Source: Heterodera schachtii
Lineage: Eukaryota; Nematoda; Chromadorea; Rhabditida; Heteroderidae
Direction: 5' to 3'
NCBI GenBank assembly: GCA_023374025.1
Contig: SIJG01000208.1
Location: forward strand, 18,869 to 82,868
DNA length: 64,000 nt
The position numbers and the translations under genes are program-made. Shown piece by piece: positions 7,910 to 17,850 of this stretch (positions are counted from its first letter, which is position 1; each line of letters begins with the position of its first letter). Under the pieces are notes generated by a model. It was not told where the DNA came from. It saw only the letters and a program-made list of their open reading frames with translations, and did not search any database.

Positions 7910-8392
7910 ATGGATCGCTTAGACACTGTAATTGCATCGCTTCTTAATTGCACAGCAAAAAATTTGTGTGACCGTTTGAATCACCCGGACGAAATACAAA
8001 AAGTAGAAAAATACCTCAAAGGTAAAACTCTACAAACAACATACAAAAATCAAGTAGGCGAACAAAAAGAATTTATTTTTGATGGAATTACAAAGGAGAG
8101 TGGGCGAAAGAAAATGGCGTACAATGGGTTTAAAAATGTAACTGTTGATCAACATTTTTATGTTCGACACCGCATTTGTCTCCGTTATCCGAACAACCCG
8201 TGTGTGATTGAGAAGAGCACGAATGGAAATGAAAGATTCTATCCGCTTGAACTAGTGAAAGTGAATGAAGGAAATAAGAGCGATATTTATTTGGGGCAAA
8301 ACTTTCCTAACAATAACAAGAACAACAATTATAATGAAAAATTTATTGATGTAAACGAAGAAAATTGCTACGAATATAATCCATATTGGTGA
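7910..8392 (+). CDS. PAZ-like small protein
   Basis: A 160-aa protein. Residues about 60-125 read like the second half of an Argonaute PAZ domain: a strand with AYNGF, VTVDQHFY, then a basic RHRICLRYPNNPCV segment and FYPLELVKV. Argonaute PAZ domains end with the order: TV..YF, (Y)..L.YP.LPC, then LP.E.C.(I/V). The E2 homologue (37275-37619) shows VTVEQHLY, LQFPQLPCI and YFPLELLDF, so the core is conserved between two divergent elements. The N-terminal 60 residues are charged, and the C-terminal Asn-rich tail is absent in E2. No PIWI domain is present. It could bind small-RNA 3' ends and blunt RNAi; this is inference. It ends 3 bp from the convergent TBP-like gene. Confidence 0.6.
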   Translation: MDRLDTVIASLLNCTAKNLCDRLNHPDEIQKVEKYLKGKTLQTTYKNQVGEQKEFIFDGITKESGRKKMAYNGFKNVTVDQHFYVRHRICLRYPNNPCVIEKSTNGNERFYPLELVKVNEGNKSDIYLGQNFPNNNKNNNYNEKFIDVNEENCYEYNPYW

Positions 8393-8395
8393 AAA

Positions 8396-8947
8396 TCAAT
8401 GCTTATACTTACATAAAGTGGAATAAAATTTGTTGAATGCATAATCGATATCATTTTTTGATTTGGCGCCAGTCAAATTAATCTTTCCGCTGGAGAATAC
8501 GATAATGGACACTTTAGGATGTGTGTTTCTGAAGACGAGACCAGGAAAAAGTTCGGGCGTGAATGAGCACTGTTTTGCGCCAAGGTAGTCGGAAAGGGGT
8601 CCGAGTGTTATGTGGAAGTTCACATCCGTTGTTGCGACCAAATTTTGTACAGTAAATTCTCTGATTTGGGCATTATAGTAGCCGCATTGTTGTATTCGTT
8701 CAGCCACATTATCTGCAGCCTTCCGGCAATTTTTTTCGTCTGTTGCCCCAGTGCATACAAATTTTCCCGTTGAAAATAAGACGGCGGTTGCGTTTGGACT
8801 ATACACCTTCATGATGACGACGTTCATTCGTTGAGGACTGTATTTAGTCGAGGGAGCAATAATATAAATTTTTTGTAGATCAAGGTTGGTTTTCAGATCA
8901 ACAACAGCAACACAATTTTTTATTATTGGAGATTCGGGGACGGACAT
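8396..8947 (-). CDS. TATA-binding-protein homologue
   Basis: A 183-aa protein spanning only the TBP core, with both direct repeats. Repeat 1 (about 8-90) has NVVIMKV and AVLFSTGKFVCTGA; repeat 2 (about 98-180) has FTVQNLV, FTPELFPGLVFR and IIVFSSGKINLTGAK. These are the signature strands of TBP, placed correctly. Of the four DNA-intercalating phenylalanines, three are kept; the first of repeat 1 is replaced by Met (QRMNVV). There is no long N-terminal extension. It is transcribed opposite to the other genes and has a TATAAATAG box 32-40 bp upstream. It probably binds element promoters; the E1 clusters carry a variant TATTTAA box. Capture from the host or an ancient viral gene are both possible. 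Confidence 0.88.
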   Translation of the reverse strand: MSVPESPIIKNCVAVVDLKTNLDLQKIYIIAPSTKYSPQRMNVVIMKVYSPNATAVLFSTGKFVCTGATDEKNCRKAADNVAERIQQCGYYNAQIREFTVQNLVATTDVNFHITLGPLSDYLGAKQCSFTPELFPGLVFRNTHPKVSIIVFSSGKINLTGAKSKNDIDYAFNKFYSTLCKYKH

Positions 8948-10487
8948 TTTTAAAATGAAATATCAGGAAAAAATTTTGCTATTTATATAAAACATGTATA
9001 CCTTATTTAAAATTTTCGTTTCAATATTTTCTAATTTCGCGGTTAAAATTAATTTAAATTTTAGAAAAAGAGTGATATAATGAAAATTAATAGGTAGAGA
9101 GAGAGAGAGAGAGAAAGAGATAGAAGAAAGAGAGAAGAGATAGATAGAAGAGTGAGAGAAAAGAGAGAGTGAGAGAGAGAGAGAGAAAAAAAAGAGAGAG
9201 AGAGAGAGAGCTAGATGGGAGAGAGAGAGATGAGAAATATAATTTTTATAAATCTCATTTTAATTTACGAGATGGAAGAGAGAGAGCGATAAGAAATATA
9301 ATTTTTATAAATCTTATTTTAATTTATTCTCATTTTAAAATTTTTATTATTATTTTTTATTTTAGCATATTTATTAAATGATTTATTATTAATAAGCTAT
9401 ATTATATTAATTTTTTATTAATTTAATTTTAATTTTATTTATTTAATAATTTTGTTTTGAATTTTAATTTAATTTATTTCTTAATTTTTTATTTATGCAT
9501 TATTATACTTTTATTTTATTATTATTTTAATTTTTCTACAACTCCATTAGACTTGGGTTATGTCACCACCATTTGGCACCCCGCCAGTCGTCACATGTCA
9601 CCACACCCATCCAATAGGCTTAGGTTATACCACCCACTTGGCAGGTTGCCAGTTAAATTTTTCATGCTACGGTTGCCACACTACACTTTTATGATTCACC
9701 GTCTGACCAATATTTATGACTTTCACGGTCAGTCATTAGCGTTTAAATGACCACCAGCAGGCGCTTAGATGGCCCCTGTGGGCGTTTAGGTGGCATGCGC
9801 GAGCGCTCAAATGGCAAGGCGTCGCTTCCTTCTCAACAGCTGACGCCCACCCCATCGATCCCTAGACTATGTTTATTTAATTTATTTTTATAATTTATCA
9901 ATTTATTAAATTTAATAATTTATTTTTAAATTTTTATTTATTATTTTAATTAATTAATTTATTATTATTATTTATATTTTTGTGTGGTATTAGAGAGAGA
10001 GAGAAAGAGAAAAGAGAGAGAGTGAGAGAAAAGAGAGAGAGAGTGAGAGAAAAGAGAGAGAGTGAGAGAGAAGAGAGAGTGAGAGAGAGAAAAAAGAGAG
10101 AGTGAGAGAGAGAGAATGAATGTATGCTTTTTTATTCAATTATTATTACTTATTATTATTTTATTTAATTAATAAAATTAAAAACCCTTCAATAGGTTTA
10201 GGTTTACCCCTGCACCTATCCAATAGGTTTAGTTTCACCCCCGCACCCATCCAATAGGTTTTGGCTTTAATAATTATAAATTTATTTATTTAATTTATTT
10301 TTAATTTAATTTATTATTTTTATTTATTAATCAATAAAAACCCTTCAATAGGTTTAGGTTTACCCCCACACCCATCCAATAGGTTTAGGTTCACCCCCGC
10401 ACCCATCCAATAGGTTTAGGTTTAACCAATAGGCTTTGGTTTGGAATGGTGGTTTTCCAACCCCCAAAAAATGTAGGAGTAACTACT
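8948..10487. repeat. E1 right terminal region: GA tracts and CCAATAGG subrepeats
   Basis: No gene is seen here. GA-rich simple repeats occupy about 9093-9230 and 9992-10120. From about 9600 and especially 10185-10440 a unit of about 35 bp recurs, containing CCAATAGGTTTAGGTT followed by CACCCCCGCACCCAT. The E2 terminal repeats also contain serial CCAATAGGTTT units, so I read this as the E1 terminal inverted repeat or its inner flank. Open frames in it are translations of the simple repeats. Confidence 0.55.
8979..8987 (-). promoter_or_regulatory. canonical TATA box TATAAATAG of TBP-like gene
   Basis: On the minus strand TATAAATAG lies 32-40 bp before the TBP-like ATG (8947). It differs from the TATTTAA boxes in front of the other E1 clusters. 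Confidence 0.5.
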
Positions 10488-10496
10488 CAGCCCAAA

Positions 10497-10676
10497 ATTT
10501 CTCGCCATCCGGAATATCGCCGAGAGAAAATCTTGTCGTAGAAATTTTTTTTTAAAAACATATTTCAAACTTAGAAATCTTTCAAGACCAAAGTCTTAGA
10601 TAATTTTTTTTTAAATTTCGGCGTCGAGATTTTTTCTCGGCGACATTTTGGGCGGCGAGATTTTGTCGCGTAAACC
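10497..10676. repeat. palindromic repeat
   Basis: Arms containing TTCTCGCC and GCCGAGAGAAAATC at the left pair with GATTTTTTCTCGGC and GGCGGCGAGATTTT at the right. A short foldback element or MITE remnant next to the presumed E1 end. Confidence 0.35.
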
Positions 10677-10689
10677 CATTTTCAGACAC

Positions 10690-11592
10690 TTTTGTCCATA
10701 TTGTCAACAGAAGTGACCTCCACAATGTAAGAGTTTCGATTTATATTAGAGTTGCACGGGACCGGGACTGGTACTGAAAAAAACGTACAATAAGTACCTG
10801 GTCCCTGTTTTGACCGGGACCGGGACTAGTCCCGGTTTTTTCCCGGTTTCCCAGCCAAAAAGTCCCGGTTTTTCAACCCGAAAATTCCCGGTCCCGTGCA
10901 ACTCTAATTCATATCAATGTCAGAAGGAAGCCCGTTGTCGGATTGTGATTTTTTGATTTTTTTTTAAGTTTCCCGTCATCTTCCACTGAACAAGTTGCCA
11001 TAGGACCGCCCCTTTGGGAATGCGTGCTGAAAAACGCCTGCGACCCGTTTGGATTGTTTTTTAATTTTTATAGGAAATTAGGGGTCGAATTTTTAAATTT
11101 ATAGAAAGTCGGGGGTCAAATTTTTGAATTTTTGAATTTATAGAAAGTAGGGGTAAATTTTTTAAATTTGCACAGAAACTTAGGGGGGTGAGTTTTAAAT
11201 TTATAACGGTTTTTCAAAATATAATTGGGAGCTTAGCAAATAAATAAACTATTTTCAATTATTTTTATTTGTGAACAAAAAGGTAGTTATTACATTTTTA
11301 AATTTAAAAATCTAATAAAAATTCTCTTTATTTTGATTTTTGCTAATTATAAATTAAATTTTTTTAAAATTATTTTTAAAATAGTTAAATTCACTTTTAT
11401 CATAATAATAGGAGCAAATACGGAAATGCCAAGCCCGGACGACGCTTCAGACTGAAAAAGGATTGCCAAACGGTGGAGGAACGAATCAAAGAAATGCCGA
11501 CGGATCAAATTGAATTGCTCGGCAACGAATTCACCGACGCGCAACGAATTGGCCCATATTTTTTGGAAGAATTTGTCCCATTAGCCCAGTAA
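10690..11592 (+). pseudogene. possible 3' part of an unrecognised host gene
   Basis: Three stretches look like exons on the plus strand. The last is clearest: after an AG at about 11411, a frame reads SKYGNAKPGRRF through DQIELLGNEFTDAQRIGPYF and ends in TAA at 11590-11592. An upstream stretch at about 10975-11060 reads TEQVAIGPPLWECVLKNACDPFGL, and a small one ends at a GTAAGAG donor at 10729. A hAT MITE sits between them. No 5' end is found, so this is a truncated or still unrecognised gene. The product is not recognised. The joining of the stretches is a guess. Confidence 0.35.
10747..10906. mobile_element. hAT-type MITE, 160 bp
   Basis: Terminal inverted repeats TAGAGTTGCACGGGACCGG and its complement bound the element, starting with TAGAG as expected for hAT ends. 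It is flanked by 8-bp near-duplications ATTTATAT (10739-10746) and ATTCATAT (10907-10914). The interior is GGGACCGGGAC-rich. A close relative lies at 56489-56679. Confidence 0.75.
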
Positions 11593-11801
11593 AAGAAGCC
11601 AAACACGCCGATCATGATCAAATATGGACAATAAACTGTCAAAATGATCAAAAATATGCTGCCCAGGGGAACAGATAAAAATGAAAAATTTTAATCGAAA
11701 ATAGGCAAATTATTCAAAAATTCAACCATTCTTCTCTTAACAAATTCACTATTTAAAAACAAAAATTCCTATTTTGACAAATTGACAGTTTATTTAATTA
11801 T

Positions 11802-12830
11802 GGTACTTTTCTGTTTTGTGACCCCCCCTGAAATTTTCAAATAAAAAGTCTTTTCTAGGGTAATTTGTGGCGCTGATCACGAATATGACCTTTATTTTGC
11901 AAAATTCCGAATCCCGAACCCGAATTCAAACAAAAATTATACCTTCATAAATTACAAAGAAAACATATTTTTAGGGGTTTTCAAGGTCGCTGAAGACGGA
12001 TATGACATTTATTTTGACCTATATAAAACTCTAACAGGAACAAAAAATGGATTTTTGGTAATAATAGGGATGGTACCTCATTTTTTCAAAAAAGAATTTT
12101 CAGTACCGAAAAAATAATAAAAGGGAAATAACAATTTAAAAGCAAAATTCGCAAAAGGGAGCATGCGAAGACGGAGCAAGTAGTGGGGCGAGACGGAGGG
12201 CGGAGGAAAAAGTCTGACGAGCGCCACAGGCGGTTGACTGCGGGGGCCCGAAGGGCCCCCGCCAATCAGTCAACCGCCTGCGGATCACGCGCGGACTTCT
12301 TCCGTAGCCCGTAGTCTCGCCCCACCTACTGGCCGCCGTAGTCGAGTGTGCGGCGGTTTTTTAGCGCAATAAGCAAATTCAATCTTTATATTTGATGTTC
12401 TTTTACCATTTCTGACTATTGGTTTAAAAATAGTTTTAACGATTTTGGGGACCTATAACATGCGTCGATTCGACTTCATTCCATGATTTTTAAACTTAGC
12501 TCGTTAAGAGCTTTCAAATGATACCAATTCTGTTCAAAAATTAAAAAAAAATGGATTTTGACTGATTTTTAAGCTAATTTTCGTGATTAAACCGGTTCAA
12601 TAAACGGTTTAATTTTCCAAAATGGGTGTCATATCCGTCTTCAGCGACCTCGAAAACCCCTAAAAATATGTTTTCTTTGTAATTTATGAAGGTATAATTT
12701 TTGTTCGAATTCGGGTTCGGGATTCGGAATTTTGAAAAATAAAGGTCATATTCGTGATCAGCGCCACAAATTACCCTAGAAAAGACTTTATTTGTAAATT
12801 TCAGGGGGGGTCACAAAACAGAAAAGTACC
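11802..12830. mobile_element. non-autonomous DNA transposon, 1029 bp, 8-bp TSD
   Basis: Long inverted repeats begin GGTACTTTTCTGTTTTGTG and run about 200 bp, with the motif GATCACGAATATGACC inside each arm. The exact 8-bp duplication TTAATTAT flanks it (11794-11801 and 12831-12838). The centre is a GC-rich stem-loop built around GGGGGCCCGAAGGGCCCCC (about 12241-12263). No transposase gene. A second element with the same core and related ends is at 45107-46093. Confidence 0.85.
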
Positions 12831-13494
12831 TTAATTATTTATGCCCTATACAAAATTTAAAACCAAAAAAAAAAAATTAACAAAATATAAAATTCAAAAA
12901 ACTAACCACAATGACCAATTTTTTTTTTCATTTTATCCAATTTTACAATTTTATTTTATTATGTTTATCTTCATTTTTACAAAATTAACCCATCCCAATT
13001 ATTATTTATTCATTTTTATATCCAACTTCTAAGCAAACATAATCTTTATTTTACACTATTATTGCATATTCCATCATCTGTTTATGGTTTTTTTCAAACT
13101 AATTATGACAATTTGAGATTATCTCTGTTCCCGAGTCGATTAATTTCTTGATTTTTACGTCTCGGGGGACCAATAGTTTTTCCCGTTTCTCGACTCAAAT
13201 AGAACAGCAAATAATTCGTAGGGATGGTAATTTTATGTAAGAAATTTTGCTCTCGAAAAAATATTTTGATTTTTTTTTTTTGAAAAATCTGCTGAGAGAT
13301 AATTAACAAGTACCTCAATTTCTATGCGTTTTGTTTAATTTACAAAATATTGGTAGAGCCTCCTAACTCATCTTTATGAATTTGTGAGCAAAAATCAAAT
13401 ACATCACAACACTTAAATGGCAGCAAAGTCCATTTAGATCACATCAACGCATCAATTAATCAATCCATTCATTTTCGGCTTTTGCTGTTTCTGA

Positions 13495-15958
13495 TCAGTG
13501 ATCGTCGCCACTTGGCCCGGCGGAAGCAGCGTCGAGAAGCCTACAAAAAAAAGATTAATTAGAATTTTACACATTTTTAAAAATTTTTCACACCCTTTGT
13601 CGACTTCATCGTCTCCGATCCAAATGTCAATTCGATTATATCCATTTTTCAGATCACACGACGCTTTTGCCAATTTGCTCTCGTCGTCGTGTGCAATTGG
13701 TGAACGGATAAGCTTAAAACCATTATACAAAGCATGCTCTTTTGACAGTGTCAATTGCTCTCCGGTGAATTCGTTGCTCAGTTTAAATGGCAAAATGACC
13801 GAAGAAAGCGAAGGGAACGGCGGAAAGGCAACCGAAATGCCGAAAACAGCAGGAGAAGCAGAAGCTGAGGAAAAAGCCTAAAAAGAAGACAAAAAATTCA
13901 GGAAAAAAAGCAGTTAAATTATTGAACTGGACAAATCGGATGCACTAATTTTTAAATTTACTAACTTAGAAAAAAATCCTAGATTTTTTTATAAAAAAAT
14001 TCGAAGAAAAAAATCTTTTCAAGAAATTTCTGCGATTTTTTGGAAACATTTTTGAAAATCTTAGTAATTCAGCTTAAAATTTTCGAAAAAATTTTTTTTT
14101 TATAAAGAAACTTTCTAAGATTTTTTTTTCTTGAAAAATTTCTCGGGGGGGGGGGGGGGGGGGGAGGAAACGAGCTACTCCAGGACAAATCACCGCTTTG
14201 ATTTGTTCCACTGTTGCCAACCATCGGTTCACCGCTGAATGCTTCATTTTGACAAAGAGCATCTTCGGCAAATTGTCGGGACGAGGCGTCGAGAACAGCC
14301 ATTTGGCCACCGCTTGGCCATCCGTCACATTGGCACTGTCATCGGCTGCCGGAAATTCGGGCAAAATGCCGTCATAGAAATAGACCCGGTGCAGAGATGG
14401 ACACTCGGTGAGCATTGACGGCACAAATTGGCGCATTTGACGAAAAATGACGGTGGTCAAATCCATCAGACGAATGGTGTCCTTGAGCATTGGCAAAATG
14501 TTGAACACAACAAATGCCGAAATTCGAACATTTTCTGTACGAATGTACAGTTTCGTCGTTGTACAAATGGAGGAAAAACGGCGGTGAAAATGACGAAGGA
14601 AAGTGAGCACATTTTGGTCGATGAAGCTGAAAAAATAAATCAGAAATGGCCAGAAAACGGCGGTTCTGATCGGTTTTATGCGTACCATGAATGATGATGG
14701 ATGACCAACCTCAGTTTCTTAGGCCATACCTTTTTTTTTTACTTGGTCAATACCTCTATTCTTTGTATCAAACGAAAGCTAAAAGTCTCGGGATTTTAGA
14801 AATGAAAGAAAAGAGCACAAATACTAGTATTAAACACAAATAAATTACAATGAGAAAACATTCGAAATTCAACTTTTTCGAGAATAATTTTTTGTCTATT
14901 ACATTTAGCTAAAAAAATAAAGTTATACAAAAGCTTCTATAGACACCTTAGGTAAGCTTTCGTTTGATACCAAGAATATCATATCGGTGGCAATCCTAAA
15001 GAATGTGGGTTTCTATTTAAAATTTTTTTTCTAAATTTGAGCTCAAAATGAGTATTTGGGAGTTTTCAAGGGCGCTGATCATGAATCTGAACTCGGGTTT
15101 GCCCAATTTCGAACACCGGACCAGAATTCGAACAAGAAAATTATTTTTTTTTCAAATATGCATTTTTCTGGGGAAAAGCTTCGAATTCATTTTAAAACTA
15201 TTTATTTTGATGCAAAACAATGCTTCAATTATGAATTGTATAATAAATACGCAATTTGCGTGAACATTTGATCGGTTTTAACCAGTTTTTGGAAAAAAAA
15301 ATCAATTTTTTTGTTCGAATTCGGGTCCGGGGTTCGGAATTGGGCAAATCCGAGTTCAGATTCGTAATCAGCACCCTTGCAAATCCCGGGAAGCTGAATT
15401 TGAGCCCAAAACAAAAAGGTTAAATTAGAAACCCCCCATTCTTCAGGATTGACGTATCGGTATTGCGCAAGTAAGAAAAAAGTTATGGCCTAAGAAACTG
15501 AGGAAATGGTCGGTCATTCATGGGACGAATAAACCGAGCAGAACCGCCGAAAACATTTATAAATTTCATTTGCTTTACTCGATCGAAATGCTTCTGAATC
15601 CGATGAATTTGTTCGGCAACGCTTTGTGCGGAATTGGCAATTCTTTTCCATCGGCATTGACAATTTGCATTTCCTTTTCGCCATTCATTCCGTTTTTGCG
15701 TCGAATTTCAAATTTGCCAAATGTCCATTTGCGCGTTTTGAAATGTTCGTCAACAAAACAGTCAAAACGGCGGCTGATCAGCGCGATTCCGTGGCCAAGC
15801 TGAACGGGCGGCAACAAATCGAACACGTTGAGCCAACAGTCGGCAGAGATGAAGCTGATGAAAAGCAAAATGATTAGCATGGAAAACCCCAATATTTTTA
15901 AATTATATTACATTGCGTTTTCCATTTCTCTCTCCGCTTCCTCCGGATTGTCAGACAT
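13495..15958 (-). CDS. F-box-like nematode family protein, five exons
   Basis: Exons read on the minus strand: 15912-15958, 15579-15854, 14194-14626, 13594-13877 and 13495-13540, all with GT/AG introns, giving 361 codons plus stop without a frame break. The start MSDNPEEAER precedes an F-box-like segment: ISADCWLNVFDLLPPVQLG then ALISRRFD. Later landmarks are LPIPHKALP, FPAADDSA with AVAKWLF and PRPDN, and a C-terminal PFKLSNEFTGEQL. I recall this as a large gene family in plant-parasitic nematodes; substrate is unknown. An F-box role in protein turnover is by weak resemblance. Intron 2 (14627-15578) holds a foldback element, and intron 3 a run of 20 or more G. The gene looks intact. Confidence 0.75.
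14689..15522. mobile_element. nested foldback element in an intron of the F-box-like gene
   Basis: Outer arms with CCTCAGTTTCTTAGGCCATA (left) and TATGGCCTAAGAAACTGAGG (right) enclose a second inverted pair at about 15040-15420, whose arms carry the motif TTCGAATTCGGGTCCGGGG and a GATCATGAATCTGAACTCG-like stretch. It occupies most of the 952-bp intron and leaves the splice sites intact. Confidence 0.65.
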
Positions 15959-16589
15959 TTTTTTTTTCAATTGGTAATCAAACAAATAAAAATAATAGGC
16001 TTGCCGAACTGAAAAAAATAGAAATTACGCAAATTTATTTATCTAGTTAATGAACTACTAGAGACTGCAAAAAAAGGCACTATAATAGGCACCAAAAAAT
16101 TGAAAAAGACACGAAAATCGCGAAAAAGGCATGAAAAAAGTCATTTAAAATTTATATTAAGGATTTTGAGGAGCAAAACACGTAAAGCTTAATCAAAAAC
16201 TTAATTTAACACATTTAAATGATTTTTAAGGGTTTTTTCGGGCATTTGCGCGGAAAAGTGAGTGAATGAAAGAAATGAGTGAGGAGGGAGAAAAGGAAAT
16301 GAAAAGTGAGTGAATGGAAGAAAATGGAAGAGCAGGAAGGGCTTTTATAGTCGCAAAAAATAAATGCAAAACCGTACAAAATTAAAAAACAGTAAAACCC
16401 ATAAATTAGTATAATACATATATAAAAGTGATTATTCCACCGTCACTTTTCATAATTTTTATGCATTCGCCATTTATGTATTTGTTTTCGTCTCTTTTTT
16501 CGACTTTTTCTCCGGGCAAAATCCAACTCGTACTGACTAGGACAATGCGTACTTTTTTTTCGACAAAAAAATCGTCATAACATTTGTTA

Positions 16590-16840
16590 AAGTCGACCAA
16601 ATTAAACATTCTTTGTATCATTCAATAGCCCTTAAAATTCTCTATCTACAAGCAAAATGCAAGAAAATTTTATTGCTTTTCAAAAAACTTATGACCAAAA
16701 ACGCAAAAAAAAAAAAAAAAATTTCGTCCATAACCTTTTTCCAACTTGATCAAATTTTTGAAACTTGGTATATAGATAGAGAATTTAAGGGTTGTAGAAT
16801 GATACCAAGAATCTTTAATTTACGTCTTTAACAAAAGTTA
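16590..16840. repeat. palindromic repeat, GATACCAAGAAT family
   Basis: One of several dispersed foldback repeats in which 'ATTCTTGGTATCATTCGATAGC' type sequence, a polypurine stretch and CTATTAGCCTGCAAAATTTC type sequence are mirrored around a centre reading TGGCCATAACTTTTT. Here the arms are diverged. The stretch 15959-17061 has no other recognisable gene. Confidence 0.4.
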
Positions 16841-17061
16841 TTACGATTTATTGTCGAAAAACAGTACGAGTTGGCCTAGTACGAGTTGGGTTTCCTCCTT
16901 TTTCTCCCTGACAATACCTTCAAACATGAATTCTGTACGGTGTGCGTATTTTTTTCTCGATTTTGTCATTCATTACATTAATAAACAGTAAACACCTAAG
17001 TAATTTTTGTTCAGTTCGCTTATTTTAAACAATTTTATTTGATTACCAACCAATTCAAAAA

Positions 17062-17111
17062 ATGTCTGACAATCCGAAAGAAGCGGCGGACAAGCAAATG
17101 GAAAAAGCGAT
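17062..17111 (+). pseudogene. orphan first exon of an F-box-like gene copy
   Basis: ATG followed by codons for MSDNPKEAADKQMEKA ends at a GTAAAC donor, like exon 1 of the gene at 15912-15958. The following intron start also matches, but no second exon with the FISADCW segment follows. The promoter side (about 17010-17061) is an inverted copy of the promoter of the neighbouring gene (15959-16020), so the pair arose by inverted duplication. Confidence 0.55.
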
Positions 17112-17850
17112 GTAAACATTTAAAATTTTGCTTTTTCCATGCTAATAATCATTTTTTTTAAATCCCTCCCTCTGATGCCCAAACTTCATGTCGCCTGCGC
17201 TTCTTGAGCTTCGCTACCCAGAAGTTTTCAAACTTAAACTGCCATAAATTTTTGTTCAAAGGCATTCAATTCAGGCTTTTTGGTATCATTATTCAATAAA
17301 TCTAAAAAATAAGCAAAAAATTAAAATTTTGCATTTTCTGTTTGATTTTTCGCTAAAATTAGTAAATTTAAAGCTTTATCATGTTTTTTTTTCTTCCAAA
17401 ATGCTTTTTCAAACCATATTTAGGCATTTTTTAAAGTTATACTTTACATTAGAGAATTCAAAAAAATTTTGAAAAATTATACCCTTAATTTGGGAAAATT
17501 TATGTCGATATTTTATGACCATATTTTGCGATTTAATATCCATATCTTTCCGAGCCCTAATAATAATAATCATAATCATAATAATAATAATATGAACATG
17601 ATGTAAATTTTAATTATTAAATATTTGTAATTACAAATAATGTTTTTAAAATTGCATTTATCATTAAAAAAGAGAGAAATACAAATTAAGAGAAAAACTG
17701 TATATTTTTGCTAATTTTTTCAAATATAAATAACGATTTTGAGGACAGACACTGAAAATGCCGGTAAATAATGCCAATTCTAAATTTCAAATAAATCAGC
17801 GATTCTTTTTGACCGAAAAATTTTTAAGAGTCGGAATTCCGAATAAATTT

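Larger units (their letters stand above)
1..10487 (+). mobile_element. Polinton/Maverick-type element E1, left part missing
   Basis: A block of virus-like genes: ATPase, integrase, penton-like protein, major capsid protein and adenain-type protease, in the order typical of Polinton/adintovirus-like elements. The window starts inside it, so the left terminal repeat and the polymerase gene, if present, lie outside. After the last gene (8947) come GA-rich tracts and then repeats containing CCAATAGG, a motif also repeated in the terminal inverted repeats of element E2. I place the right end tentatively at 10487 because the bases AACTACT there resemble the E2 end ATACTACT. The target duplication cannot be checked without the left end. 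The gene content is seen; the exact boundary is inference. Confidence 0.8.

Noticed and set aside
9169..9381. Open frame rich in Arg/Glu
   Set aside because: Pure translation of the GA simple repeat.
12841..13032. Small open frame just after the 1029-bp element
   Set aside because: Low-complexity Lys/Phe/Ile composition, no splice or homology support.
14069..14302. Proline-run open frame from the poly-G tract
   Set aside because: It reads through the intron of the F-box-like gene; the family-consistent splice donor lies at 14193.
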